Counted from the stretch's first letter, positions 35,473 to 45,591 are shown. The stretch: DNA of 64,000 bases from Methyloligella halotolerans (GCF_001708935.1 NZ_MASI01000006.1:166051-230050), one strand, 5' to 3'. Numbers and translations are program-made. The notes: generated by a model not told the origin, from the letters alone.

Positions 35473-36426
35473 CTAGAGCGGCGGCCGATCCCGTTTCATG
35501 ATCATCTTCCGGTCGAAGCTTGCCGCCAGCAGAGCGACGACAATCAGCGCGCTGCCGCCCATCTGCATGGCGCCGACCGGCTCGCCGAGGAAGGCGACCG
35601 CGCCGCTGACGCCGAAGACCGGGATGAGGGTCAGATAGAGAGCGGCCTTCTGCACCGGGATGGTCCTGACGGCGTAGAGGTAGAGCCAGAAGGGCAACGT
35701 GTGCTGCGCCACCCCGGAGAAGACGATGAACAACCATTCGCCCGTGGTCGGCCAGTGGGAGATGCTCTCCCAGCCCGCGATCAGGGAGACGACCGTGGCA
35801 CTCAGGATAATCACGAAGCCGACGCTCTGCTGAAGTCCTGCCAGCAGGAGGGGTGGCGCATGGTCGGCAAGCCTGCTCGACAGCACGACATAGAGCGCGG
35901 CGAAGAGGGTCGATGCGACGACCAGCATATCGCCGGCGAAATGGACGCTCCCTTCCTTGCCCCCTGCCCCGCCGCCGGTAGCCGTCACCAGCCCGGCACC
36001 GACCACCGCCAGGGCGATGGCGATCACGTCGCGCCAGCGGCTTCGCTCGCGAAACACGACGAATAGCAAAGCAAGCGACAGAACCGGCTCCGTGGCACCG
36101 ATGAGGGACGCGTTGGCGGCCGAGGTGAGGGCCAGGCCTTGCATGCCAACGACGTAGGAAAGACCGGGCTCCAGCACGCCGTTCAGGGCCGCAAGCCGCA
36201 TGGGACCGGAGATTCTGGGGACGCCCTGGACGCAGAGGAGGAGCGTCCAGATCAAGACGATGCTGGCGCTGAGCTGGGCGGTCAGCAGGGAGAGGGGGGG
36301 CAGGATCGAAAGCGCGCCCTTGCTCATCACGGTGGCCAGCCCCCAGCACGCGGCCGAGCCGATCATCGCAAGGGTTGCGATGCCATGGCTGGGCGGGGGA
36401 GACGACTCCAGCGGGTCCGTGCTCAT
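35473..36426 (-). CDS. EamA/DMT-family membrane transporter
   Basis: 317 residues with about ten membrane segments as two EamA repeats (GSAACWGLATVMSKGALSILPPLSLLTAQL and ...VVASTLFAALYVVLSSRLADHAPPLLLAGLQQ). Typical small-metabolite exporter; substrate unknown. The ATG at 36426 is preferred over an upstream in-frame start at 36471 because the family N-terminus fits. Convergent with potI. Confidence 0.85.
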   Translation of the reverse strand: MSTDPLESSPPPSHGIATLAMIGSAACWGLATVMSKGALSILPPLSLLTAQLSASIVLIWTLLLCVQGVPRISGPMRLAALNGVLEPGLSYVVGMQGLALTSAANASLIGATEPVLSLALLFVVFRERSRWRDVIAIALAVVGAGLVTATGGGAGGKEGSVHFAGDMLVVASTLFAALYVVLSSRLADHAPPLLLAGLQQSVGFVIILSATVVSLIAGWESISHWPTTGEWLFIVFSGVAQHTLPFWLYLYAVRTIPVQKAALYLTLIPVFGVSGAVAFLGEPVGAMQMGGSALIVVALLAASFDRKMIMKRDRPPL

Positions 36427-36752
36427 TGCCGGGTCCGCTCGCGCGATGCAGACATCAGGTCTCCGGTCCAAACCATCATCAACGTCCGAGGACTCCGACC
36501 GGATGCCGCCGCGAACGGACCGGGCCTACTCTGCCACGCAGCCGCTTGCGTTCAGGAAATATCCGTTCCCGACCCTATGGGCTGCCGATGGGTGAGCGTA
36601 GCATTCAAACCCCGCGGAGGAACTGCCTGAATGGGCTCACTGCCTGCTCTTCGGCGTCCCGGACTGGCCACGATTCAAGCGCGATCAAGCAAGGCGATAA
36701 TGGCGAGCGGATTCCAGGGAGCCGACGCCTCTCGAGAGCTGCCCTGCGCAGG
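36427..36752. other. Gene-free stretch between paoC and the EamA gene
   Basis: 326 bases downstream of paoC and upstream of the EamA transporter, both on the minus strand. It should contain the transporter promoter. I saw no terminator with a T-run, no repeat and no convincing short gene. Confidence 0.5.
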
Positions 36753-38951
36753 TTATGCCAACCGGCCCAGATGATGCTCGAGGGTGATCGGATAGTCGCG
36801 GGTGCGCACACCGGTGGCGTTGTAGATTGCGTTGGCGATGGCGGCGCCCACGCCGCAGATACCGAGTTCGCCGACCCCCTTCGCCTTCATGGGCGAGGAA
36901 TATGGATCCACGTCGTCGATGAAATGGACCTCCTGATGCGGGATGTCGGCATGAACCGGCACCTCATAGTTCGCCAAGTCGTGATTGACGAAGAAACCGA
37001 AGCGCTTGTCGACAGCGAGATGCTCCATCAGCGCGGCGCCCGCCCCCATTGTCATGGCGCCGATCACCTGACTGCGGGCAGATTTCGGATTGAGGATCCG
37101 GCCGGCGGAGCACACGGCCACCATGCGGTCGATGCGCGGAACGCCTGTGAAGCGGTTGACCGACATCTGGACGAAATGGCCGGCAAAGGTCGCCTGCTGA
37201 TACTGCTTGTCCAGGTCGCCGTATTCGATGGCGTCCTCGCCGACAAGTTCGCCATCGGCCACGGCATCGGTGAGCGGCACGCTCTTGTTGGCAAGATGGA
37301 TCCGGCCGTTGGTGAAGTTCGCCTTCTGAGGATCGAGGCCCACCTTCTCCGCGGCCTGCTCACGCAGCTTCACGCAAGCCGCATAGACGCCGGCCGTCGA
37401 GTTGTTGGCGCCCCACTGACCGCCGGAACCGGCGGAGATCGGGAAATCGGAATCTCCCAGAGTCACCTTCACTCTCTCCAGCGGCAGACCCATCATTTCG
37501 GCCGCCGTCTGGGCGAGGATCGTGTAGGTGCCGGTGCCGATATCGGTCATGTCAGTCTCGACGGTAACGATGCCGTCCTTTCCGAGACGCACACGGGCGG
37601 CCGACTTCATCAGCAGATTGCCGCGGTAGCCCGCGGCCATGCCCATGCCGACGAGCCAGTCGCCGTCGACGGTCTTGCCCGGGGTGGAGCTGCGCTTGTC
37701 CCAGCCGAACTCCTTGGCGCCGCGGCGAAGACATTCGACGAAGTTCCGCCGGGAGAACGGACGGTCGGCATCCATGGGGTCGACCTGGGTATCATTCAGG
37801 ATCCGGAACTCGACGGGATCCATGCCGAGCTTCTCGGCCATCTCGTCCATGGCGATTTCGAGGGCCATGAGGCCCGGTGCCTCGCCCGGCGCGCGCATGG
37901 CGTTGCCTTCCGGCATGTTCATCTTAGCGAGACGGAGGGCCACCTTGCGGTGAGCGCCAGCGTAGAAGACCTTGGTCTGATTGACCGCCTCCTCCGGCTT
38001 GCCGTCGGGCAGATTTCCCGAGGTGCTCTCATGGGCGATCGCGGTCAGCCGCCCGTCCTTGGCGGCGCCGAGGCGAATGCGCTGGATGGTCGCCGGCCGG
38101 TGGGTCGTGTTGTTGGCGATCAGGGGCCGCTGCAACGCCAGCTTGACGGGGCGTCCGGCCTGGCGCGCACCGATCGCTGCGACCACCACATCGGCACGGA
38201 TGAACAGCTTCGACCCGAAGCCGCCGCCGATATAGGGCGAGTCCACCCGCACCTTCTCCTCCGGAATCCTGAGGGCTTTTGCGAGGTCGCGCTTGCCCCA
38301 TTGGATCATCTGGTTCGAGGTCCAGACGGTGACCTTGTCGCCATCCCAATGGGCGATCGTCGCATGGGGCTCCATCATCGCGTGAGTCTCGGCGGGCGTC
38401 CGATAGGTGGCGTCGGTTGTCACCTCGGCCGCCTCGTAGGCGCCTTCGAAATCGCCGAAATGATCGGCCATCTCCTCGCCGTCGGGGCCTTTGGCAAGGT
38501 TTGCGGAATCGGCATGCTTCTCAAGATCGAAGCTGCCGTCGTCTCGCTTGTAGTCGACGTCGATGAGCGCCGAGGCGGCCCGCGCCTCTTCGAAGGTCTC
38601 GGCGATCACGAGAGCGATCGCCTGATGGTAATGGTCGATCTTCGCGCCGCCGAACAGATTGGCGGTGTTGTGCTCTCCCAGCGGCACGGGCTTGTGGTCG
38701 AGGGTCGAGACCACGTCGATCACGCCCGGCGCCTGCTTCGCCTTGCTCACATCCATGGAGCGGATCCGGCCCGTGGCGATGGCCGAGCCCAGGATGTAAC
38801 CGTAGGCCTGGTTCGGCACCACGTCGTGGCGCTCGTAAGCATAGGGTGCGGTGCCGGTGACCTTCAGCGGTCCGTCGATACGGTCCGTCGGCTTGCCGAT
38901 CACCTTCAGCCGGTCGATAGGATTACGGGTTGCGGGGGTATCGAACCTCAT
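36753..38951 (-). CDS. paoC: Periplasmic aldehyde oxidoreductase, molybdenum-binding subunit
   Basis: 732 residues of the xanthine-oxidase family large subunit, PaoC/YagR type. Early DRLKVIGKPTDRIDGPLKVTGTAPYAYE, molybdopterin cytosine dinucleotide binding loops (GGGFGSKLF, GSGGQWGANN, ARSQVIGAMTMGAGAAL) and the catalytic base E695 in KGVGELGICGVGAAIANA. Oxidises aldehydes to acids with water as oxygen donor. Third gene of the paoABC operon. Its cofactor needs XdhC/PaoD-like and MocA-like helpers, both encoded divergently at 40.9-42.4 kb. Confidence 0.92.
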   Translation of the reverse strand: MRFDTPATRNPIDRLKVIGKPTDRIDGPLKVTGTAPYAYERHDVVPNQAYGYILGSAIATGRIRSMDVSKAKQAPGVIDVVSTLDHKPVPLGEHNTANLFGGAKIDHYHQAIALVIAETFEEARAASALIDVDYKRDDGSFDLEKHADSANLAKGPDGEEMADHFGDFEGAYEAAEVTTDATYRTPAETHAMMEPHATIAHWDGDKVTVWTSNQMIQWGKRDLAKALRIPEEKVRVDSPYIGGGFGSKLFIRADVVVAAIGARQAGRPVKLALQRPLIANNTTHRPATIQRIRLGAAKDGRLTAIAHESTSGNLPDGKPEEAVNQTKVFYAGAHRKVALRLAKMNMPEGNAMRAPGEAPGLMALEIAMDEMAEKLGMDPVEFRILNDTQVDPMDADRPFSRRNFVECLRRGAKEFGWDKRSSTPGKTVDGDWLVGMGMAAGYRGNLLMKSAARVRLGKDGIVTVETDMTDIGTGTYTILAQTAAEMMGLPLERVKVTLGDSDFPISAGSGGQWGANNSTAGVYAACVKLREQAAEKVGLDPQKANFTNGRIHLANKSVPLTDAVADGELVGEDAIEYGDLDKQYQQATFAGHFVQMSVNRFTGVPRIDRMVAVCSAGRILNPKSARSQVIGAMTMGAGAALMEHLAVDKRFGFFVNHDLANYEVPVHADIPHQEVHFIDDVDPYSSPMKAKGVGELGICGVGAAIANAIYNATGVRTRDYPITLEHHLGRLA

Positions 38952-38968
38952 GGTTCTCGCTCCTTAGC

Positions 38969-39919
38969 CTAGCTTTTTGCCTGTTCGATCACCGAGGCGA
39001 GCGTGCGCTCGACAAGCGGGACCTTGAAGGCGTTGTCGCGGGTGGTCGTGGCGCCTTCGGTAAGCACGCGGGCGACGGCTTCCGCCCCATTGGGCAGTTC
39101 CGCGTCCGCTTCCGGCTTTCGCCAGGGCTTGGGCGCGATGCCGCCGATGGCGACACGCCCCGTGCCGTCTGGCTGGATGACGGCGGCGACCGAGACCAGC
39201 GCAAAGGCGTAGGACGCCCGGTCGCGGACCTTGTGATAGAAATGCTTGCCGCCCGGCGGAGGTGGCAGGATCACCGCGGTGATCAGCTCGCCCGGGTAGA
39301 GCGCATTCTCGACCTCTGGCGTATCGCCGGGCAATTTATGGAAGTCCTCCAGGGGGATCTGCCGGGTCTTGCCATCGGGACCGACCGTCTCCACGACGGC
39401 GTCCAGCACACGCATGGCGATGGCCATATCGCCCGGATAGGTGGCGATGCAGCTGTCGCTTACGCCGACGATCCCGAGCTGCCGGCTGTAGCCGCCGATG
39501 GCGGCGCAGCCCGCGCCAGGGGACCGCTTATTGCACGGCATGTTGGTATCGTAGAAATACGGACAGCGGGTTCGCTGGAGCAGATTGCCGCCGGTGGTCG
39601 CCTTGTTGCGAAGCTGGCCGGAGGCGCCCGCGACGAGCGCGCGGCTCAGCACGGCATAATCCCGCTTGATACGATCGTCGGCAGCCAAATCCGTGTTGGA
39701 GACCAGCGCACCGATCCTGAGGCCGCCCTCCTCGGTTTCCGTGATCTCGTCGAGGCCAAGGCCATTCACGTCAATCAGGTGAGCAGGCGTCTCGACCTCA
39801 AGCTTCATGAGATCGATCAGATTGGTGCCCCCGGCGATGAATTTGGCGTTCCGTCGCGCCATGGCCGCGATCGCGGCATCCTTCGGGGTGGAAGCACGTT
39901 CGTAGGTGAAACTTCTCAT
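38969..39919 (-). CDS. paoB: Periplasmic aldehyde oxidoreductase, FAD subunit
   Basis: 316 residues of the CO-dehydrogenase flavoprotein fold. FAD site [19 protein letters not shown], and [18 protein letters not shown]. The Cys set in [26 protein letters not shown] matches the extra [4Fe-4S] cluster described for E. coli PaoB. Starts with ATGA overlapping the corrected paoA stop, and ends 17 bases before paoC. Confidence 0.92.
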   Translation of the reverse strand: MRSFTYERASTPKDAAIAAMARRNAKFIAGGTNLIDLMKLEVETPAHLIDVNGLGLDEITETEEGGLRIGALVSNTDLAADDRIKRDYAVLSRALVAGASGQLRNKATTGGNLLQRTRCPYFYDTNMPCNKRSPGAGCAAIGGYSRQLGIVGVSDSCIATYPGDMAIAMRVLDAVVETVGPDGKTRQIPLEDFHKLPGDTPEVENALYPGELITAVILPPPPGGKHFYHKVRDRASYAFALVSVAAVIQPDGTGRVAIGGIAPKPWRKPEADAELPNGAEAVARVLTEGATTTRDNAFKVPLVERTLASVIEQAKS

Positions 39920-40556
39920 GCTGGCACTCCTGCAACCTCTGCCATGCGTCGGCGATGTTCGAGTAGGCGCCGCAGCGGCAGATATTGCCGCTCATCCGCT
40001 CGCGCATTTCCATGTTGGTGAAGCCTGGCTTGCTGGTGAGATCCTCGGTCACGTAGCTGGGGATGCCCGCTTCGATCTCCTTGAGGACAGCAACGGCGGA
40101 GCAAATCTGACCGGGCGTGCAGTAGCCGCACTGATAGCCGTCATGTTTGACGAAGGCGGCCTGCATCGGATGCAGATCTTCAGGCGTGCCGAGGCCCTCG
40201 ATGGTCGTGATCTCATCGCCTTCGTGCATCACGGCGAAGCTGAGGCAGGAATTGATGCGCTCCCCGTTGACCATCACCGTGCACGCGCCGCACTGGCCGT
40301 GATCGCAGCCCTTCTTGGTGCCGGTCAGCTTCAGATGCTCGCGCAGCGCATCCAGCAGGGTGGTGCGCGTGTCGACGTCTATGTCGCGCGTCTGCCCATT
40401 CACGGTGAGGCCGATTCCGCTCCGCGACGGGGTCGGAGCACCGGCGGATTTCGTGATCTCCTTCGCAGCACCCGGACTCGCCATGAGGGCGGTGAACGCC
40501 ACGCCGCCAGCGAGGAAACCTCGTCGGGAAAGCGGGAAAGATTGTCTGATATTCAT
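39916..40556 (-). CDS. paoA: Periplasmic aldehyde oxidoreductase, 2Fe-2S subunit with one-base frame break
   Basis: Twin-arginine signal (SRRGFLAGG at 10-18) exports the folded complex. Then the plant-type [2Fe-2S] motif [21 protein letters not shown] and the second cluster CGYCTPGQ...[15 protein letters not shown]. As written, the frame then runs on 120 bases into paoB with nonsense residues. One added base near 39943-39947 (GACGCATGG to GACGCCATGG) gives the expected ending [12 protein letters not shown] and a TGA at 39916 that overlaps the paoB ATG. I therefore annotate the corrected end. Either a sequencing deletion or a real C-terminal change that spares all clusters. Confidence 0.85.
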
Positions 40557-40871
40557 GGATCTTGCTCCGGCCTAGAGACCATGGGATGAGCCGAGCCCAT
40601 GCATGGAATGAAACAATTTGAGTGAGGCAGATGAAACAATCCGGCCGCAGTTTGGTTCGATGCCCGTAGCAAAACGAGGGAGCGACCCGACGTCGCGCTT
40701 GCATTCGGCTCGCGGATAACGACGTCAGAAGCTCCATCACAACCGGATATTTCGCGCCCCGTGCCCCTCGCATTCGGGGCATTTCGCACCACAGTGCCGA
40801 TTGATGGATCGTCCATTCTGGATGCGAGTTTCTTTTGGTAGCGCCTCCGAGGCGCCTGTTCCCTGAGGACG
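40557..40871. promoter_or_regulatory. Divergent promoter region of paoABC and the cofactor-helper genes
   Basis: 315 bases between paoA (minus) and the XdhC-type gene (plus). ATGAAACAAT occurs twice in direct orientation at 40608-40617 and 40631-40640, 23 bases apart, close to paoA, as a candidate activator or repressor site. No ribosome-site-supported gene was seen inside. Confidence 0.5.
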
Positions 40872-41843
40872 ATGAACGCGTTTTCCGACCTCCTACAGTT
40901 CCTCCTCGCCGCCGCAGATCGCGGCGAGCGCACGGCGCTGGTGACGATCACCGATGTGATCGGCAGTTCTCCGCGCGCGCCGGGAACCCATATGGGCGTC
41001 ACCGAACGCGGCGCCTATTTCGGATCGGTCTCGGGCGGGTGCGTAGAGGCGGCGGTGGCCACCGAGGCCGTGCGCATCATGAAAACAGGCCGGGCCGAGG
41101 AGATCCGCTTCGGCAGAGGCTCGCCGTTTCTCGATATCCGCCTGCCCTGCGGCGGCGGGATCGATCTGCTGTTCACGCCGATGCCTGCTTCCGAAGTTCT
41201 GGCCGAAGCGCTTCGTCAGCATGAGGCCCGCCGGCCGGTCCTTCTTGCGCTGGGACGGCACGGCAGCCTCGACCTCATGGATTCGGACGGCGGAGGAAGC
41301 GGTTGGAATCATGATGTTTTCTATGCTTTCCACCGCCCACGGCTGAAGCTCTGCGTGTTCGGGCGGGGCGCGGAGGGGCGCTCGCTGTTGGAGCTCGCCC
41401 CGGGGCTCGGCGTGGATCTTTGCGTGGTGAGCCCGGAGGAGGAGTTGATCGCGGCAGCGCAAGCGATGGGCGCCGAGGCCCATCACCTTGCGTCGCGCGA
41501 GGCCCCTGCCCGGCTGTCGATCGACAGGAATACCGCCATCGTCATGCTGTTCCACGATCACGGATGGGAACTGGATATCCTTCAGCAGCTTCTCCCCCAA
41601 CCGGCCCTCTTCATCGGCGCCATGGGGAGCCGCCGCACCCATGAGGACAGGCTGGAGGAGCTGCGGAAACGTGGGGTGAAGGAAGCCATGCTTGCGAAGC
41701 TGGTGGGACCGATCGGCCTGATCCCGTCGACCCGCGATCCCCGGACCCTGGCCCTGTCAGTCCTCGCCCAGGTGGTGGAGCGCTACAATGCAGCGGAACC
41801 TTCGAATAGCGCTCGAGCATGCCAGGCACGAGCAATCGCCTAG
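40872..41843 (+). CDS. XdhC-family molybdenum-cofactor insertion protein
   Basis: 323 residues. N-terminal XdhC/CoxI domain (about 1-110: TITDVIGSSPRAPGTHMGVTERGAYFGSVSGGCVEAAV, CGGGIDLLF) and C-terminal Rossmann domain (KLCVFGRGAEGRSLLELA, ending with the MGSRRTHEDRLEELRKRG and GPIGL segments). The family holds and delivers sulfurated Moco to xanthine-oxidase-type enzymes. PaoD plays this role for PaoABC. Divergent from paoABC and 6 bases ahead of the MocA-like gene. Confidence 0.9.
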   Translation: MNAFSDLLQFLLAAADRGERTALVTITDVIGSSPRAPGTHMGVTERGAYFGSVSGGCVEAAVATEAVRIMKTGRAEEIRFGRGSPFLDIRLPCGGGIDLLFTPMPASEVLAEALRQHEARRPVLLALGRHGSLDLMDSDGGGSGWNHDVFYAFHRPRLKLCVFGRGAEGRSLLELAPGLGVDLCVVSPEEELIAAAQAMGAEAHHLASREAPARLSIDRNTAIVMLFHDHGWELDILQQLLPQPALFIGAMGSRRTHEDRLEELRKRGVKEAMLAKLVGPIGLIPSTRDPRTLALSVLAQVVERYNAAEPSNSARACQARAIA

Positions 41844-41849
41844 CGCGAG

Positions 41850-42437
41850 ATGACTCCGTCGCCCTTCATCGCCGTCCTTGCCGCCGGCCGAGCCCGCCGC
41901 TTCGGCGCGCCCAAACTCGATGAACTATTGGCAGGACAGCCCGTCGGAAGCTGGGTTCTGAACGCGGTATCTTCAGCCGGGCTTCCGGCGGGAGCGGTCG
42001 TCACCGGCCCGACGCCCCCGGACTTCCTGGCGGCATGGCCGGATTGGGAACGGCTTGAGAACGCCGCGCCCGAACGGGGTCTGGGATCATCGCTCGCGCT
42101 CGCCGCCCAAGCCGCCCTGCAGGCGGACGCCGATGGACTCCTCGTCCTGCTTGCCGACATGCCGCTTTTGGATGCGACGTTCCTGAGCAAGCTCGCCGCA
42201 GCAAAGCCTCCCGCGGCCACCGAGCAGATGGATGGCTCGCCCGGCGTTCCGGCCCTGCTCCCCCGCGCTCTTTGCGAACGGCTCGCTACGATGACCGGCG
42301 ATTCCGGTGCGGGACGTTTTCTCGGAGAAGACCCTGCGACGACCCTTATTCAGCCGCCCGCGAATATGCTGATCGATATCGACCGACCGGAGGATCTGGC
42401 CCGTGCCGCTGCCTTGCTCGGCGGAAACAGGGCATAG
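41850..42437 (+). CDS. MocA-like nucleotidyltransferase for molybdenum cofactor
   Basis: 195 residues of the MobA/MocA NTP-transferase fold: VLAAGRARRFGAPKLDELL (the LAAGxxxRxGxxK signature), GLGSSLALAAQAAL, VLLADMPLLDATFL, and DIDRPEDLARA. MocA adds CMP to molybdopterin to make the dinucleotide used by xanthine-oxidase-family enzymes, which fits its place next to XdhC and PaoABC. It is somewhat degenerate around the middle (VVTGPTPPDFLAAWPDW) compared with E. coli MocA. Confidence 0.83.
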   Translation: MTPSPFIAVLAAGRARRFGAPKLDELLAGQPVGSWVLNAVSSAGLPAGAVVTGPTPPDFLAAWPDWERLENAAPERGLGSSLALAAQAALQADADGLLVLLADMPLLDATFLSKLAAAKPPAATEQMDGSPGVPALLPRALCERLATMTGDSGAGRFLGEDPATTLIQPPANMLIDIDRPEDLARAAALLGGNRA

Positions 42438-42622
42438 CGCTTCAATTCAGCGGTTTCGCAGGGATAGCGGACGTGCGCGCCCTCCGGAGGGGATGGGCGA
42501 TCGGAAGCGGCCACCGGCCGCGCTCCGCTCCCCGCCCGTCCTGTCTCAGGAACACTTCCCCTGCCGTCGCGTTGCCAAACTGGGTGGCCGGCCCTCGATC
42601 TTGCCGCCGCCCAGCTTGAGAG

Positions 42623-43602
42623 ATGCCAAACATGTCGCTTATCGAGACGCCGTTATCCTATCTCACGGGCGCCGGCGCGCGGGCCTATCCCGTCGTCGGC
42701 CTCACCTGGGGTATGATCGGCATCTCGGTCGTCGTGACCCTGATCATCGCAGTGCTTCTGGTCCAAGGTGTGCTCAGCCGCCGGCGCGGGCAACCGAAGG
42801 GATCGCCGCCTCCAAGCCCATCGAGCGGCCTCTCTCCGGGCTCCGCTGGATCTATATCGGTGTGGGGATTTCGTCTGTGGCGCTGGTCGCGACGGCCGTG
42901 TGGACCATGACCACCCTGGCGGAGGTTTCCGGCCCGCCAGCCGAGCCGGCCTTCACCATCGAAATCACTGCGCATCAGTGGTGGTGGGAGGTGCGCTATC
43001 TCAGCGACCAACCCCATCGCATCTTCACGACAGCCAACGAGATCCACATTCCCACGGGTGAGCCCGTGCGCTTCGAGCTCAAGAGCGCGGATGTCATCCA
43101 TTCCTTTTGGGTGCCGGCGCTGACCGGCAAGACCGACACGATCCCGGGTCAGGTGAACCGTACGTGGCTCGAAGCCGACGAGCCTGGCGTCTATCGAGGG
43201 CAATGCACGGAATATTGCGGTCTGGAGCACGCCAGGATGGGATTCGAGGTCGTGGCCCAGACACCCGAAAACTTCAAGACGTGGCGCGAGGACCAGCTTC
43301 ACGGCGCCGAAGAGCCGCCGAATGGCGGCACCGCGGCACGCGGCGAACGCATCTTCATGGCGAGCTGCTCCGGGTGTCACCAGGTGCGCGGCACCGCGGC
43401 CGGCGGAGCCATGGGCCCGGACCTCACCCATGTGATGTCGCGGGATATGATCGCGGCCGGAACGCTTGAGACGTCCAAGGCAAATCTCGCCGGCTGGGTC
43501 GCCGATCCCCAAGCGATCAAGCCCGGGACGCAGATGCCGGCTCTGCCGCTCTCCGGGTCCGAGCTGAATGCCGTGGTCACGTATCTGGACGGTCTCGAGT
43601 AG
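42623..43602 (+). CDS. Cytochrome c oxidase subunit II fused to cytochrome c, one-base frame break
   Basis: About 326 residues after repair. Two membrane helices (GLTWGMIGISVVVTLIIAVLL and WIYIGVGISSVALVATAVW), then the CuA cupredoxin domain with HSFWVPAL and the CuA motif C-T-E-Y-C-G-L-E-H-A-R-M complete, followed by a class I cytochrome c domain (CSGCH, Met in MPALPL). The two helices lie in different frames. One missing base in the G-run near 42790-42800 joins ...RRRG to ATEGIAASKPIERP. The fused cytochrome c marks a caa3-type enzyme. First gene of the oxidase operon. Confidence 0.87.
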
Positions 43603-43611
43603 GAGAAGCGG

Positions 43612-45591
43612 ATGGTCACCTTATCGGATACGACCAGGAACAACATGATCGCCGACATTCCGATCGTGAAGCCGACCGCTGCCCTCAAGCGCCGGCTGGA
43701 GGCGATCTGGGGCGATCCGCCAGGCCTTGCCGGTTTCTTCTCGACGGTCGATCACAAGCGGATCGGCATCCGCTATCTCGTGACCGCCTTCATCTTCCTT
43801 CTACTCGGGGGAATCGAGGCACTGATCCTGCGTGCCCAGCTCGCGCAGCCCGGCGAAACGCTGCTCACGCCGGAGCAGTACAACGAGCTTTTCACCATGC
43901 ACGGGATCTCGATGATCTTCCTTTATGCGGGCCCCGTGCTGTCCGGCTTCAGCAACTATCTCTGGCCGCTCCTTTTCGGCACACGCGACATGGCGTTCCC
44001 ACGGGTCAACGCGCTGTCCTACTGGATCTTCCTCGCCGCGGGCCTGTTCATCTATGCCAGCTTCTTCATGGGCGCGATGCCCAATGACGGCTGGTTCGGC
44101 TACGTGCCGTATTCGAGCGCGGAGTATAACCCCGGCTTCAATATCGACTTCTACACGCTGGGCCTGATCTTCCTCGGCATCTCGACCACAGTGGGCGCGG
44201 TCAATTTCGTCGTTACGTTCATGCGCACGCGGGCGCCGGGCATGTCGATCAACCGGGTGCCGATCCTGGTCTGGGGGACGCTCACGGCATCGGTCGCCAA
44301 TATCCTGGTGATCCCTTGCGTCAGCCTGGCCTTCTTCCTGCTCTGGATGGACAGGAATATCGGCACCCATTTCTTCGACGTCTCGGCCGGCGGGCAGCCC
44401 CTGCTCTGGCAGCATCTGTTCTGGATGTTCGGCCATCCGTGGGTCTACGCCATCGTGCTGCCGGCCATGGGCATCGTATCGGACGGGCTGCCGACCTTCT
44501 GCCGCCGGCCGCTGGTGGGCTACGCGCTGGTGGCGCTGTCGACGGTGGCGACCATGGCGCTCGGCTTCGGCGTCTGGATCCACCACATGTTCGCGACCGG
44601 CATCGCGGACATGTCCCTCGCCTTCTTCTCCGGCGCGTCCATCTTTATCGCGGTCCCGAGCGCCGTCGCCGTGTTCGCCTGGCTCGCCACCATCTGGACC
44701 GGGCGGCCGGTGATCACAACGGCATTCCTATTCTTCGCCGGCATGGTGATCCTGTTCGTGATCGGCGGGGTTTCGGGCTTCATGACGGCGTCGGTGCCGG
44801 TCGACTGGCAGCTCACGGACACCTATTTCGTGGTGGCGCATATCCACTACGTGCTTATCGGCATCAACGTCTTTCCCGTCGTCGGCGGGATCTATTATTG
44901 GTTCCCGAAAATGACCGGTCGCATGCTCAACGAGAGGCTGGGCAAGTGGAATTTCTGGACCATGTTCGTCGGGTTCAATCTCGGCTTCTTCCCAATGCAC
45001 ATCACCGGCCTGCTCGGCATGCCGCGCCGGGTCTACACCTACGGCGCCGCGTTCGGCTGGGGCGATCTCAACCTAATCACGACGCTCGGCAGCTTCCTGT
45101 TCGCGTTCGGCATCGCGCTGTTCTTCATCAATGTCGCGATTAGCTTGCGGCGCAGCGCGCCCCCCGGCGCCAATCCCTGGCATGCACCCACGCTGGAATG
45201 GGCCACGTCCTCGCCGCCGCCCGCCTATAATTTCGCTGTTCTGCCCGCGCTTGCGAGCCGCCACCCGCTCTGGGAGGGCGAGCTCGAGGAGGCGCCGTCG
45301 CGGTCCGTTATCGATCGCGGACCGGCACTCGACGACGGGCATCAGATGCTGGGCACGACGGTGCTGGACGCAGAGCCCGATGCACTACTGAACATGCCAG
45401 GACCCAGCTATCTGCCGTTCATCCTGACGGTGGCCATGGCGGTGTTCTTCAGCGCCATGCTGCTCCAGTCCTGGATGCTCGTCGCGGGCTCGGCAGCCGT
45501 GATGGTTGCGACACTGTTGGCTTGGATTTGGCCGCGCTTCTCGACGGTGCGGCTCGGACGCGAGGCGCGGGAGGCCGTGGTCAGTGGCTGA
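43612..45591 (+). CDS. Cytochrome c oxidase subunit I lacking the usual proton-channel residues
   Basis: 659 residues, heme-copper oxidase fold. Heme a ligands H97 and H412, heme a3 ligand H410, CuB ligands H275, H324 and H325, and the crosslinked Tyr Y279 are all present. At the E278 position of Paracoccus subunit I (GHPEVY) this protein has W277 (GHPWVY), and at K354 (AVPTGVKVF) it has Ala (AVPSAVAVF), so both the D-channel glutamate and the K-channel lysine are missing. The D-channel entry (TRDMAFPRVN) remains. The closest type I know is the alternative oxidase of rhizobia (CoxN of CoxMNOP). The C-terminal extension of about 100 residues includes two extra helices. Ten bases after subunit II. 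Confidence 0.92.
   Translation: MVTLSDTTRNNMIADIPIVKPTAALKRRLEAIWGDPPGLAGFFSTVDHKRIGIRYLVTAFIFLLLGGIEALILRAQLAQPGETLLTPEQYNELFTMHGISMIFLYAGPVLSGFSNYLWPLLFGTRDMAFPRVNALSYWIFLAAGLFIYASFFMGAMPNDGWFGYVPYSSAEYNPGFNIDFYTLGLIFLGISTTVGAVNFVVTFMRTRAPGMSINRVPILVWGTLTASVANILVIPCVSLAFFLLWMDRNIGTHFFDVSAGGQPLLWQHLFWMFGHPWVYAIVLPAMGIVSDGLPTFCRRPLVGYALVALSTVATMALGFGVWIHHMFATGIADMSLAFFSGASIFIAVPSAVAVFAWLATIWTGRPVITTAFLFFAGMVILFVIGGVSGFMTASVPVDWQLTDTYFVVAHIHYVLIGINVFPVVGGIYYWFPKMTGRMLNERLGKWNFWTMFVGFNLGFFPMHITGLLGMPRRVYTYGAAFGWGDLNLITTLGSFLFAFGIALFFINVAISLRRSAPPGANPWHAPTLEWATSSPPPAYNFAVLPALASRHPLWEGELEEAPSRSVIDRGPALDDGHQMLGTTVLDAEPDALLNMPGPSYLPFILTVAMAVFFSAMLLQSWMLVAGSAAVMVATLLAWIWPRFSTVRLGREAREAVVSG

Noticed and set aside
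36375..38972. A very long open frame on the plus strand opposite paoC (over 800 codons)
   Set aside because: It is antisense to a clearly conserved molybdenum subunit; the frame is open because of GC-rich codon bias, has no ribosome site and its translation resembles nothing.
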